Positions 1-7,434 are shown, numbered from the stretch's first letter. The stretch: DNA of 13,549 nt from Streptosporangiaceae bacterium (GCA_030040475.1 JASHTQ010000685.1:1-13549); one strand, 5' to 3'. The notes: generated from the sequence alone by a model not told the origin. Made by a program: numbers and translations.

Positions 1-1815
1 CAGCACCTGGTCAGGCGCAGCTACAGCGAGCCGCACTGGGAGAAGAAGCGGGGCTCGGCGGTCGCGCTCGAGAAGGTCACGCTGTACGGAATCCCGCTGG
101 TCACCGACCGCAAGGTCGGCTACGGCCGGATCGATCCGGTCGCGGCCCGCGAGCTGTTCGTCAGGCACGCGCTGGTCGAGGGGGACTGGCAGACGTCACA
201 CCGGTTCTTCGCCGAGAACCGCCGGCTGCTCGCGGAGGCCGAGGAACTGGAGCACCGCGCCCGCCGCCGCGGCCTCGTGGTCGGCGAGGAGGAGCTGTTC
301 GCCTTCTACGACGCGCGGATACCGGCCGGGGTGACCTCCGCCCAGCACTTCGACACCTGGTGGAAGAAGGCCAGGCGCGAGGACCCCGGCCTGCTCACCT
401 TCAAGCCCGCCGATCTGCTCAGCGACGACGCCGCCCTGGTGAGCGCCGATTCCTATCCGGAGATCTGGACGTCGCAGTCCGCCCCCGGCCCCTCGCTGCC
501 GGTCTCCTACGCCTTCGACCCCGGCGCGGCGGCCGACGGCGTGACCGTGGACATCCCGCTGAGCCGGCTCAACCAGGTGAACGCGGACGAGTTCTCCTGG
601 CAGGTGCCGGGGCTGCGGCAGGAGCTTGTCACCGAGATGATCAGGTCGCTGCCCAAGTCGCTGCGCCGCGACCTGGTGCCCGCGCCCGACCTGGCGCGCG
701 AGGTGGTGGCCCGGCTGGGCGAGCCGTCCGGTGACCTGCGCGACGCGGTCGCCCGCCAGCTTCGTTCGCTGCGCGGCGTGGACGTGCCGCGGGACGCCTG
801 GGATCTGGACAAGCTGCCGCCGCACCTGCGGATCACGGTCCGGGTGACCGACGGGGACCAGGTCGTGGCCGAGGGCAAGGACGTCGCCGAGCTGCAGCGC
901 AGGCTGCGGCCGCGGCTGCGCGCGGTGCTGTCGCGGGCGGCCGGCGGCCTCACTCGCACCGGCCTGACGTCCTGGGACTTCGGCGCGCTGCCCGAGGTGT
1001 TTCGCGAGGGGACCGTGGTCGCCTACCCGGCCCTGTTCGACGCCGGCCAGAGCGTGGACGTGCGGCTGTTCGAGACGCAGGCGGCGGCGCGCTCGGCGAT
1101 GTGGGCGGGAACACGGCGGCTGATCCTGCTCGGCACGCCCTCTCCCGCTTCGATAGTCAAGTCGATCGCGGACGGCCTGTCGACCGGGGCGAAGCTGGCG
1201 CTCAGCCACAACCCGCACGGCGGCGTGGCGGCCCTGTTCGCCGACTGCGTCGACTGCGCCGCCGATTTCCTCATCGCCGAGGCGGGCGGGCCGGTGCGGG
1301 ACCGTGCCGGATTCGAGCGCCTGGCCGCCGCGGTGCGTCCCCGGCTGCGCGAAGTCACCGCCGAGGTGGTGACGCAGGTGGAGTCCGCACTTCGGCTGTC
1401 CCACGCGATAGCGGCCCGGCTTGACTCGCCGTCCGGCGTTCTGGTCGGGCCGGCGCTGGCGGACATGCGCGCGCAGCTCGGCGGGCTGATCTATGCCGGG
1501 TTCGTCACCGCGACCGGGTACCGGCGGCTGCCGCAGCTGACCCGCTACCTGCGCGGGATTGCATGGCGGCTGGACAAGCTGGCGGAGAACCCCGCCCGCG
1601 ACGCCGCGAACATGGCCATCGCGCAGCGCGTCGAGCAGGCCTACCGGCAAGCGGTGGCCGAGCTGCCCGGCTCGCGCCGCGACGCCCCGGACGTGCGCGA
1701 GGTGCGCTGGATGCTCGAGGAACTCCGGGTCAGCCTGTTCGCGCAGACCCTCGGGACCCTGGCGCCGGTGTCGGAAAACCGCATCATGGCGGCCCTGGGC
1801 CGGCTCGCCGGCTGA
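1..1815 (+). CDS. hrpA: ATP-dependent RNA helicase HrpA, C-terminal part (5' end outside window)
   Basis: An open frame runs from base 1 to a TGA at 1813-1815 and gives 604 residues. This matches the C-terminal half of HrpA, a DEAH-box RNA helicase of about 1300 residues. The helicase motor domains lie upstream of the window. The visible part begins in the OB-fold-like segment (SYSEPHWEKKRGSA, then VTLYGIPLVTDRKVGYGRIDP) and continues into the HrpA-specific DUF3418 region, with LTFKPADLL near residues 133-141, FSWQVPGLR near 198-206 and SLPKSLRRDLVPAP near 216-229. In characterised bacteria HrpA acts in the cytoplasm on mRNA and on stalled or collided ribosomes; that role is family knowledge. 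The frame is intact with uniform GC-rich codon use. An apparent start at 277 is internal, because the homologous sequence continues upstream of it. No clear terminator follows within the 125 bp before the next gene. Confidence 0.93.
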   Translation, partial: QHLVRRSYSEPHWEKKRGSAVALEKVTLYGIPLVTDRKVGYGRIDPVAARELFVRHALVEGDWQTSHRFFAENRRLLAEAEELEHRARRRGLVVGEEELFAFYDARIPAGVTSAQHFDTWWKKARREDPGLLTFKPADLLSDDAALVSADSYPEIWTSQSAPGPSLPVSYAFDPGAAADGVTVDIPLSRLNQVNADEFSWQVPGLRQELVTEMIRSLPKSLRRDLVPAPDLAREVVARLGEPSGDLRDAVARQLRSLRGVDVPRDAWDLDKLPPHLRITVRVTDGDQVVAEGKDVAELQRRLRPRLRAVLSRAAGGLTRTGLTSWDFGALPEVFREGTVVAYPALFDAGQSVDVRLFETQAAARSAMWAGTRRLILLGTPSPASIVKSIADGLSTGAKLALSHNPHGGVAALFADCVDCAADFLIAEAGGPVRDRAGFERLAAAVRPRLREVTAEVVTQVESALRLSHAIAARLDSPSGVLVGPALADMRAQLGGLIYAGFVTATGYRRLPQLTRYLRGIAWRLDKLAENPARDAANMAIAQRVEQAYRQAVAELPGSRRDAPDVREVRWMLEELRVSLFAQTLGTLAPVSENRIMAALGRLAG

Positions 1816-1892
1816 CGCCCGGATTAGGTTTTCCGCCCGGCGTGTCGCTGCCGAAAGATGAGCTACATTAACTGCTACGTTGCTCTCAATAT

Positions 1893-1920
1893 GTCACAAA
1901 CCTCGTTCATGCGGTCACAA
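1893..1920 (+). promoter_or_regulatory. Direct repeat GTCACAA x2, 21 bp apart, upstream of regulator gene
   Basis: The 7-mer GTCACAA occurs at 1893-1899 and again at 1914-1920, start to start 21 bp, which is two helical turns. It lies 20 bp before the GTG of the DUF5753 regulator, in the 125-bp gap after hrpA. That gap is AT-richer than its surroundings around 1860-1915. Same-face direct repeats could be an activator or autoregulator site. A 7-mer pair can also arise by chance, and I could not assign convincing -35 and -10 boxes. Confidence 0.2.
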
Positions 1921-1940
1921 GCCGCGGAAAGGCAGGAACC

Positions 1941-2849
1941 GTGACCGGAGAGCCAACCCCTGCGCGGCGCCGCCTGGTCGGCGCCGCGCTGCGCCGGTAC
2001 CGGGAGAACGTCGGGTACGCGCTCGAGGACGCCGCCCAGGTGCTCGAATGCGACCGGTCGAAGATCAGCAGGATCGAAACCGGCCAGCGCGGCATCAGGC
2101 CGAAGGAGCTGCGCGAGCTGCTGACCGAGTACGGCGTGCCGGTCAGCGAGCAGCTCGCGCTGCTCGCGATCGCCGGCCGCGACGGCCAGCGCGGCTGGTG
2201 GGATCACTACACGCACGTGCTGTCGGAGGCCTACCTGGACTACATCATCATGGAGTCGGCCGCCTCGGAGATCATGATCTACGAGGCCCAGCTCGTGCCG
2301 GACCTGCTGCAGACCGATGGCTACGCCACCGCGCTGGCCCGCGCCGAGCCGGGCCTCAGCGCCGAGCGGCGCGCGGACATCGTCGCCGCCAAGGCCGTGC
2401 GCAGGCAGGTCATGGTGACCGGCAGCCCGTCAGCCCCGACGGGCAAGCGCCTCACCGTGGTCCTCGGCGAGGGCGCGCTGCACCAGTCCGTGGGCGGCCC
2501 CGACGTGCTGGCCGGGCAGATCCGCCACCTGATCGAGCTGAGCACCGGCGTTCCGGCGATCACGATCCAGGTGCTGCCGTTCTCCGCGGGCGCGCACGCG
2601 GCCGCCGGCAGCGGATCGCTGGCGATCCTCAGGTTTCCCGACGCGCCCAGCCTCGGGGTCGTCTACCTGGAGGCGCTATCCGGCGGGGTTTACCTGGAGA
2701 GCCAGGACGACGTTGCCCGTTACATCCGGGCGTTCGCGCTGCTGCGGGCCGCCGCGCTCAGCGCTGCGGACAGCGTCAGCCTGCTGCGCGGATTGATCCA
2801 CGCCGACTCATCCGCTAGTTCCGGTGCGGATGGCGCAGCTGCTGGGTAA
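1941..2849 (+). CDS. Helix-turn-helix regulator with DUF5753 (Scr1-type antitoxin-like family)
   Basis: This encodes a 302-aa protein with an XRE-type helix-turn-helix at about residues 12-66 (ALEDAAQVLECDRSKISRIETG). It is followed by a DUF5753 domain, recognisable from YEAQLVPDLLQTDGYATALAR at about residues 114-134 and LGVVYLEALSGGVYLES near the C-terminus. The length is typical for the family. These proteins are very numerous in actinomycetes and are thought to be cytoplasmic DNA-binding regulators; a few are tied to development or antibiotic production, often alongside a small DUF397 protein. The GTG start at 1941 is preceded by GGAAAGGCAGG-like purines at about 1926-1936. No DUF397 gene follows. 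Instead a 54-aa gene converges on it and overlaps its last 35 bp. The regulatory target cannot be read from the sequence. Confidence 0.9.
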   Translation: MTGEPTPARRRLVGAALRRYRENVGYALEDAAQVLECDRSKISRIETGQRGIRPKELRELLTEYGVPVSEQLALLAIAGRDGQRGWWDHYTHVLSEAYLDYIIMESAASEIMIYEAQLVPDLLQTDGYATALARAEPGLSAERRADIVAAKAVRRQVMVTGSPSAPTGKRLTVVLGEGALHQSVGGPDVLAGQIRHLIELSTGVPAITIQVLPFSAGAHAAAGSGSLAILRFPDAPSLGVVYLEALSGGVYLESQDDVARYIRAFALLRAAALSAADSVSLLRGLIHADSSASSGADGAAAG

Positions 2850-2979
2850 CCGCCGCGAGCTTATCGATGATGTCCTGGATATCCTCGGTGGCGGCAGCGT
2901 AGCGGCCGGCGTCGTCCTGCCCTGACGGGCGCGGCGGGAGTCCCGTATTGGCGTCCTGCACGCTGTGGCCGGGGTTCAT
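2815..2979 (-). CDS. Small hypothetical protein, 54 aa, convergent with the DUF5753 regulator
   Basis: I do not recognise this protein. The ATG at 2979-2977 is preceded on the minus strand by AGGAG with a 9-nt spacer, a textbook ribosome binding site, so I prefer it to the in-frame start 13 codons upstream at 3018. The product has a Pro/Gly/Gln-rich N-terminal third and then a predicted amphipathic helix (YAAATEDIQDIIDKLAAVTQQL, described here in two pieces: residues 27-37 and 38-48). It ends in a basic HPHRN tail. No signal peptide or membrane segment is visible. Third codon positions are mostly G or C, as expected of a real gene here. Its last 35 bp overlap the 3' end of the regulator gene tail to tail. 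A plausible promoter lies 45-75 bp upstream. It sits where a DUF397 partner is often found, but it has no DUF397 motif and is on the opposite strand. Confidence 0.6.
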   Translation of the reverse strand: MNPGHSVQDANTGLPPRPSGQDDAGRYAAATEDIQDIIDKLAAVTQQLRHPHRN

Positions 2980-3023
2980 ACCTGACGTCTCCTGGATAAA
3001 TGCGCGCGTTAAGTGCACGGGTC

Positions 3024-3053
3024 ATGCTACTCAGATTTGCGCCAGTATGTCAT
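3024..3053 (-). promoter_or_regulatory. Candidate sigma70-type promoter of the 54-aa gene
   Basis: Read on the minus strand, ATGACA (3053-3048, 5/6 to TTGACA) is followed after 18 bp by TAGCAT (3029-3024, 4/6 to TATAAT). Transcription would begin near 3017 and give a leader of about 38 nt, with the AGGAG site just before the ATG at 2979. The spacing fits the gene well, but actinobacterial promoters are loose and this is unproven. Confidence 0.4.
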
Positions 3054-3155
3054 GCGACACGCGAGTTTCCTAGCGTCACCGGTTTCTGGTGATCATTCAG
3101 CAGGTCAGGCGGCGTGTCGGCGCGCAGTTCTTACCAATTCCTTACATTTTATCCG

Positions 3156-3177
3156 TGCGTATGCACGTGCAAATGCA
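3156..3177. promoter_or_regulatory. 22-bp imperfect palindrome in the 2980-3230 gap
   Basis: The half TGCGTATGCAC (3156-3166) faces GTGCAAATGCA (3167-3177) with 9 of 11 positions complementary, around a perfect 10-bp core TGCACGTGCA (3162-3171). It sits in a locally AT-richer gap of 251 bp, downstream of the TetR gene and about 100 bp upstream of the candidate promoter of the 54-aa gene. It could be an operator for a dimeric regulator. I see no coding region in the rest of the gap. Confidence 0.3.
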
Positions 3178-3230
3178 AGATTGGCGGGCCGGTATCCGGG
3201 CCGTCTTCCGGGCTGGGCGCGGCGGGGGCC

Positions 3231-3938
3231 TCAAAGCCGCCGCGGCGCGCTCTCCCGCATGGCCTTCTCCATCTCATCGGGAAGCAGCGCGGGCACCGGC
3301 AGGGGAGCGACGCCGTCGCGCTGCGGGCGAAGGCCGTCGAGGAACAGGCCAAGGTACCGGCGCCACAGCTCGGGGCTGGCGTGCCGCGAGAACTCGGTGG
3401 CCTGGGTCAGCGTGAAGATGATGAACGGTATGTCGGTCGGCCCCAGGTCGCCGCGGACCTGCCCGGCCGCCTGCGCCCGTTCGACCAGCCTGCCGACGAG
3501 CGGCTCGTTCCGCTCCCGTGCGTAGGCCACCCGGTCCCTGCCGTAGGTCGCGAACATGAGCATCTGGCGCAGGCCGAGGTTGCCTGCCAGCATCTCGGCG
3601 AGCTGCTCCATGAAGGACACCAGGCCGGACCACGGGTCGGGGTCCTGCGCGGCGCGGGCGCCGATGGCGGCTATCGCGTCGATGCGCTCGTCGAACAGCG
3701 CCTCGACGAGTTCCTCCTTGGTACGGAACCGCCGGTACACGGTGCCGACCCCGACGCCGGCGTGCCTGGCCACCTCGTCCAGGCTGACCTCAAGGCCGCA
3801 TCGGGCGAACATTTCCGCGGCCGCCTGCAGCACGCGCTGCCGGTTCCGCTCCGCGTCGCGCCGCAGCGGCCGGCCGCCGCATCCGCTGCGCTGCGGGCAG
3901 CCTGGCCCGGTTTCCGCGTCCGCCACGGCGTCCTCCAT
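3231..3938 (-). CDS. TetR/AcrR-family transcriptional repressor
   Basis: The protein has 235 residues counted from the ATG at 3938-3936. That start is chosen because GGAGGAGG lies 2-3 nt upstream; a start 14 codons earlier (3980) would run through the operator and lacks such a site. The N-terminal TetR helix-turn-helix spans about residues 34-75 (VLQAAAEMFA, then SLDEVARHAGVGVGTVYRRF and TKEELVEALF). The C-terminal ligand-binding half resembles the SbtR/AcrR-like type (PTDIPFIIFTLTQATEF). The N-terminal ~25 residues are an unusual Cys/Gly/Arg-rich extension with cysteines at 14 and 20. It is transcribed divergently from a 14-TM exporter with under 100 bp between them, the usual arrangement for a local repressor that releases on binding a drug. 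The ligand is unknown. Confidence 0.9.
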   Translation of the reverse strand: MEDAVADAETGPGCPQRSGCGGRPLRRDAERNRQRVLQAAAEMFARCGLEVSLDEVARHAGVGVGTVYRRFRTKEELVEALFDERIDAIAAIGARAAQDPDPWSGLVSFMEQLAEMLAGNLGLRQMLMFATYGRDRVAYARERNEPLVGRLVERAQAAGQVRGDLGPTDIPFIIFTLTQATEFSRHASPELWRRYLGLFLDGLRPQRDGVAPLPVPALLPDEMEKAMRESAPRRL

Positions 3939-3957
3939 GGGCCTCCTCCGAAATAAG

Positions 3958-3978
3958 TGGAGACAACTTCTCCGCTTC
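3958..3978 (-). promoter_or_regulatory. Candidate TetR operator, copy 1 (regulator-proximal)
   Basis: On the minus strand this reads GAAGC then GGAGAAGTTGTCTCC then A. The 15-bp core (3959-3973) is itself an inverted repeat, GGAGA-N5-TCTCC. It matches copy 2 at 17 of 21 positions in the opposite orientation. It lies 20 bp upstream of the TetR start. It also overlaps a possible exporter promoter (GAGACA, 17-bp spacer, TAGCCT), where a bound repressor would block transcription. Confidence 0.5.
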
Positions 3979-3992
3979 ATGTTAGCCTGAGC

Positions 3993-4013
3993 GAAACGGA
4001 GAAGGTACCTCCA
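3993..4013 (+). promoter_or_regulatory. Candidate TetR operator, copy 2 (exporter-proximal)
   Basis: This reads GAAAC then GGAGAAGGTACCTCC then A, matching copy 1 at 17 of 21 positions, with centres 39 bp apart. It contains the perfect 8-bp palindrome AGGTACCT (4003-4010). The GGAGAAGG stretch may also serve as the ribosome binding site for an upstream exporter start. Assignment to the adjacent TetR protein is inference from position and symmetry. Confidence 0.5.
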
Positions 4014-4027
4014 GATTGGTGACGCCC

Positions 4028-5554
4028 ATGTCTGATGTCAACCCCGCGGCGCTCACCCCCGACGCGGACGACGCGAGGCGGCGCTGGCTCATCCTGGTCG
4101 TGATCGGCCTCGCGCAGCTGATGGTCATCCTCGACGTCACCGTGATGAACATCGCGCTGCCCTCGGCGCAGCGCGCACTGCATTTCACCACGGTAGACAG
4201 GCAATGGGTGGTCACCGCGTACACGCTGGCGTTCGGCAGCCTGCTGCTGCTCGGCGGCCGGCTGGCCGACCTGCTCGGCCGCAAGGTGACGTTCCTCATC
4301 GGCCTGGTCGGCTTCGCCGGCGTCTCCGCCATCGGTGGCGCCTCGGTCAACTTCGTCATGCTGATCACCGCCCGGGCCTGCCAGGGCGCGTTCGGCGCGA
4401 TCCTGGTGCCGTCGGCGCTGTCGCTGCTGACGACGACGTTCACCAAGCCGGACGAACGCGGCAAGGCGTTCGGCATCTACGGTGCGATCGCCGCCGCCGG
4501 CAGCGCGATCGGCCTGCTGCTCGGCGGCGCGCTGACCGAGTACCTGTCCTGGCGCTGGACGCTGTACATCAACCTGTTCTTCGCCGGCGCGGCGTTCATC
4601 GGCGGCTCGATGCTGCTGCGGCGGCAGCCCTCCCTGGTCAAGCCGAGGCTCGACATCCCGGGCGTGCTCGCGGTCTCTGGCGCGCTGTTCTGCCTGGTCT
4701 ACGGGTTCTCCAACGCGGCGACGCACAACTGGCACACGCCCTCCACGTACGGGTTCCTCGCCGCCGGCGTGGTGCTGCTCGTCGTGTTCGCGCTCTGGCA
4801 GGGCCGCGCCGCGCACCCGCTGCTGCCGCCGCGCGTGGTGCTTGACCGCAACCGCGGCGGCGCCTACCTCTCGATGCTGATCGCGGCGTCCGGCATGTTC
4901 GGCACCTTCCTCTTCCTCACCTACTACCTGCAGGACACGCTCGGCTACTCGCCCGTCGTCACGGGCTTCGCCTTCCTGCCGATCGCCGGCGGGATCGCGG
5001 TCGCGGCCAACATGTCCACGATCGTGCTGATGCCAAGGGTAGGGCCCAAGCCGCTGGTGGCGACGGGGATGCTGGTCGCGGCCGGCGCGGCGACCTGGCT
5101 GGCCCAGCTTGGCCCGCACACCGGCTACGTGTCGGGCATCGTCGGCCCGCTCATCCTCACCGGCGTCGGCCTGGGCATGGTGATCGCGCCCTCGATCAAC
5201 ACGGGCACGTTCGGCGTGCTGGCGCAGGACGCGGGCGTCGCCTCGGCGAGCGTCACCGTCGGCCAGCAGCTCGGCGCCTCGATCGGCACCTCGCTGCTGA
5301 ACACCATCTTCGCCGGCGCGACCGCCTCGTACCTGGCCGCGCACCTCGCGGAGGCGAGGATCATCGGCCGCGGGGCGCTGACCGGGCTGACGCTCGCGCA
5401 CGGCTACGACACCGCCTTCTGGTGGACCGCGGCCATCTTCGCGGGCGGCTCGATCCTCGGCGGGGTGCTGTTCCGTCGCGGCCCGCTTGTGCCAAGGGAC
5501 GCCGCGGGCGAGCAGGCCGTCGAGGTGAAAATCGGTGGCGGCATCTCGGCCTGA
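4028..5554 (+). CDS. MFS multidrug exporter, DHA2 (14-TM) family
   Basis: This encodes a 508-aa polytopic inner-membrane protein, the usual size for 14-helix drug:proton antiporters of the DHA2 (EmrB/QacA-like) family. The first helix carries LDVTVMNIALP (residues 35-45), the family signature in helix 1. GGRLADLLGRK (76-86) is MFS motif A in the loop between helices 2 and 3. Another marker is the ITARACQGAFGAILVPSALSLL stretch in the helix 4-5 region. The C-terminal ~25 residues are polar and cytoplasmic. ATG at 4028 is chosen, with GGTGA 5 nt upstream. TTG at 4016 or GTG at 4019 is possible, since GGAGAAGG (3998-4005) sits 10-13 nt before them; the choice adds 3-4 residues only. It is divergent from the TetR gene and probably repressed by it. 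The substrate is not predictable. Confidence 0.93.
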   Translation: MSDVNPAALTPDADDARRRWLILVVIGLAQLMVILDVTVMNIALPSAQRALHFTTVDRQWVVTAYTLAFGSLLLLGGRLADLLGRKVTFLIGLVGFAGVSAIGGASVNFVMLITARACQGAFGAILVPSALSLLTTTFTKPDERGKAFGIYGAIAAAGSAIGLLLGGALTEYLSWRWTLYINLFFAGAAFIGGSMLLRRQPSLVKPRLDIPGVLAVSGALFCLVYGFSNAATHNWHTPSTYGFLAAGVVLLVVFALWQGRAAHPLLPPRVVLDRNRGGAYLSMLIAASGMFGTFLFLTYYLQDTLGYSPVVTGFAFLPIAGGIAVAANMSTIVLMPRVGPKPLVATGMLVAAGAATWLAQLGPHTGYVSGIVGPLILTGVGLGMVIAPSINTGTFGVLAQDAGVASASVTVGQQLGASIGTSLLNTIFAGATASYLAAHLAEARIIGRGALTGLTLAHGYDTAFWWTAAIFAGGSILGGVLFRRGPLVPRDAAGEQAVEVKIGGGISA

Positions 5555-5573
5555 TCCCGGCAAATAGCTGCTG

Positions 5574-5612
5574 TCTCAATACCTGAGAAGTGCGGACAAT
5601 CGTATGGTCCGC
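5574..5612. promoter_or_regulatory. Two inverted repeats in the leader of the sensor-kinase gene
   Basis: TCTCA-N5-TGAGA (5574-5588) is followed closely by GCGGAC-N9-GTCCGC (5592-5612). A third, weaker one, GCAGC-N7-GCTGC, lies at 5619-5635. All lie in the 113-bp gap between the exporter stop and the preferred kinase start. They could be operators, or the second could end exporter transcription, but there is no T-run. No promoter was assigned with confidence. Confidence 0.3.
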
Positions 5613-5667
5613 CCGCGCGCAGCGGCATAAGCTGCCTACGTCGAGTTATTCGAGCGATAAGGATTTC

Positions 5668-7434
5668 GTGCTGGTCCTGCCGCTTACCCGCGCCAACCTC
5701 CGTAGCTCGGAACGACGGCGGCGCGATGGCCAATCCTGGCTGCCGATCGCGGCCGTCCTAATCGCCGTCGGCGGTTTGTGCGCACTGGCCCAGGGCCCGC
5801 TGTGGAATCACGCCACGGCCCTCGCCGGGGTGAACCTCGCGGTCTCGCTGCTGTTCGTCTTCACCGGCCTGCGGCTACGCGGCGAGCCGGGCCAGCGCGT
5901 CGTCGCCTACGCCCTCATGCTGGCCGGCGTGCTCCGGTCGATCGACTTCATCGACGCCTGGAATGAATCGCCGCTAGGGGTTTATACGCTGGTATTCGGC
6001 GGGGTGGACCGTCTCTTCGGCGCCTGGGCATTGCTGCGTTACCCGAACCATTCCCTGCTGAGGCACCAGCGGGTCTATCTCGTCCTGCTGACCTGCTGGA
6101 TGCTCGCCGGCCGCGCGCTTATCGCCGTGACATCGACCGCGCCGATGGATGGCTACCCGGCATCTTCCTGGTGGCCCGCGCTGATATCGGATATGCGGCT
6201 GGCTGACATCCTCAACTATGTCGTCAACGCCGGCGAGGGCATCTTCGGCGTGGCGCTCCTCGTGCTCCTCGTGCTGCGGCTGACCCGGACCAAGGGCCTG
6301 GACCGGATCGTCATCACGCCGATCATCGTGGCCGGGCTGGCCGCCGTGATCGCCGCGGGCGGGTCGGCGGTGGCCCAGATGGTGGTGAGCATGGCCACCT
6401 CGCCAAACGGCGCCTATATAGCAGAAAGCGCGGTGGACCTGGCGGTGCCGCTCGCCTTCCTCGTCGCGGTGATCCAGCGGGCCCTGCTGCTGCGGAACAT
6501 CGCCGGGCTGACCGCCCAGATCTCGGCAGGCGCCGACGTCGGCGCGGTGCGCCACGCACTGCGCAGCACGCTGCACGACCCGACCCTGGACGTGCTCGAC
6601 CTGTCTGCCCTGGACGAGGTCCCCGCAGCGGCCGGCCGGCCGGATCCCGCGGCCCCCGGCCGCCTCGTCGAGTTCATCCACGCCGACGGGGGAGCACCGA
6701 TCGCCGTCGTCATCGCCGATCCGGCGCTGGCCAGGTACCGGGGCCTGTTCGACGCCGCCGTGCAGACCAGCGCGCTGGCGCTGAAGAACGCCCAGCTTCA
6801 GGAGCAGGCGGCGCGGGAGAAGCTGGAACAGGTCCGGGCCTCGCAGGCCAGGATCATCGAGGCACACCTGGCGGAACGGCGCCGCCTCGAACGCGACCTG
6901 CACGACGGCGTCCAGCAGCACCTGCTCGGCCTGGCTGCCCAGCTCGCGGCCGCGATGACCGGCACGGCGGACCCGGCGGCGGCCGCCGCCTTCACCCAGG
7001 CGACGGACGGGCTCAGGGAGGTCCTGGCCGAGCTGCGGGATCTTGCCCACGGGATCCACCCGGCGCTGCTGTCGCAGGGCGGCCTGGCGGCCGCGCTCGA
7101 GGACGTCGCGGAGCGGCTGCCGTTGCCGGTCCGGGTGGCCGTTTCCGGGCCGCGGGCCGCTCCCGCCGTGGAGGCGACGGCCTACTACATCGCCTGCGAG
7201 GCCCTCGCCAACGCGGTCAAGCACGCCAACGCGACACGTGCCGTGGTCACCGTGGGGGTCACCGCGGCGCAGCTTGTCATGGAGATCGCCGACGACGGCG
7301 TCGGCGGCGCCGCCCCCGGCGGGGACGGGCTCGGCAACATCGCCGACCGGGTGGGCGCGCTGGACGGCGAGATCAGCATCGATAGCCCGCCAGGGCAAGG
7401 CACTCGTGTTGAGGTGAGGATTCCATGCGGTTAG
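5668..7434 (+). CDS. Membrane sensor histidine kinase (HisKA_3 type)
   Basis: The product has 588 residues from the GTG at 5668. AAGGA at 5659-5663 precedes it with a short 4-nt spacer. An in-frame GTG at 5590 would add 26 residues, but it lacks a ribosome binding site and would place the leader inverted repeats in coding sequence. Residues ~20-300 contain about eight hydrophobic helices in a sensor region I cannot name. A GAF-like linker of ~120 residues (VRHALRSTLHDPTLDVL onward) and a coiled coil follow. The HisKA_3 dimerisation motif is ERDLHDGVQQHLLGLA with phospho-acceptor His412. The ATPase domain shows its N-box at Asn515 (EALANAVKHAN), DDGVGG from Asp542 and GLGNIADRV from about residue 553. 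It overlaps the regulator gene by 10 bp, so the two are co-translated partners. Early codons are somewhat less GC-rich than in neighbouring genes. The stimulus is unknown. Confidence 0.92.
   Translation: MLVLPLTRANLRSSERRRRDGQSWLPIAAVLIAVGGLCALAQGPLWNHATALAGVNLAVSLLFVFTGLRLRGEPGQRVVAYALMLAGVLRSIDFIDAWNESPLGVYTLVFGGVDRLFGAWALLRYPNHSLLRHQRVYLVLLTCWMLAGRALIAVTSTAPMDGYPASSWWPALISDMRLADILNYVVNAGEGIFGVALLVLLVLRLTRTKGLDRIVITPIIVAGLAAVIAAGGSAVAQMVVSMATSPNGAYIAESAVDLAVPLAFLVAVIQRALLLRNIAGLTAQISAGADVGAVRHALRSTLHDPTLDVLDLSALDEVPAAAGRPDPAAPGRLVEFIHADGGAPIAVVIADPALARYRGLFDAAVQTSALALKNAQLQEQAAREKLEQVRASQARIIEAHLAERRRLERDLHDGVQQHLLGLAAQLAAAMTGTADPAAAAAFTQATDGLREVLAELRDLAHGIHPALLSQGGLAAALEDVAERLPLPVRVAVSGPRAAPAVEATAYYIACEALANAVKHANATRAVVTVGVTAAQLVMEIADDGVGGAAPGGDGLGNIADRVGALDGEISIDSPPGQGTRVEVRIPCG

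Noticed and set aside
196..1650. A 484-aa open frame on the minus strand across hrpA
   Set aside because: It is low-complexity Arg/Gly/Gln/His-rich, the usual product of reading a GC-rich gene on the opposite strand. The plus frame matches HrpA.
2815..3018. 67-aa version of the small gene, starting at 3018
   Set aside because: The ribosome binding site and candidate promoter both favour the ATG at 2979. A start at 3018 would fall at about the predicted transcript start.
3977..5563. A 528-aa open frame on the minus strand across the exporter gene
   Set aside because: The product is Arg/Glu/Asp/Gln-rich with no domain pattern and is antisense to a clear MFS protein.
5974..7398. A 474-aa open frame on the minus strand across the sensor kinase
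   Set aside because: It is antisense to well-defined HisKA_3 and ATPase motifs, and its composition is typical of a shadow frame.
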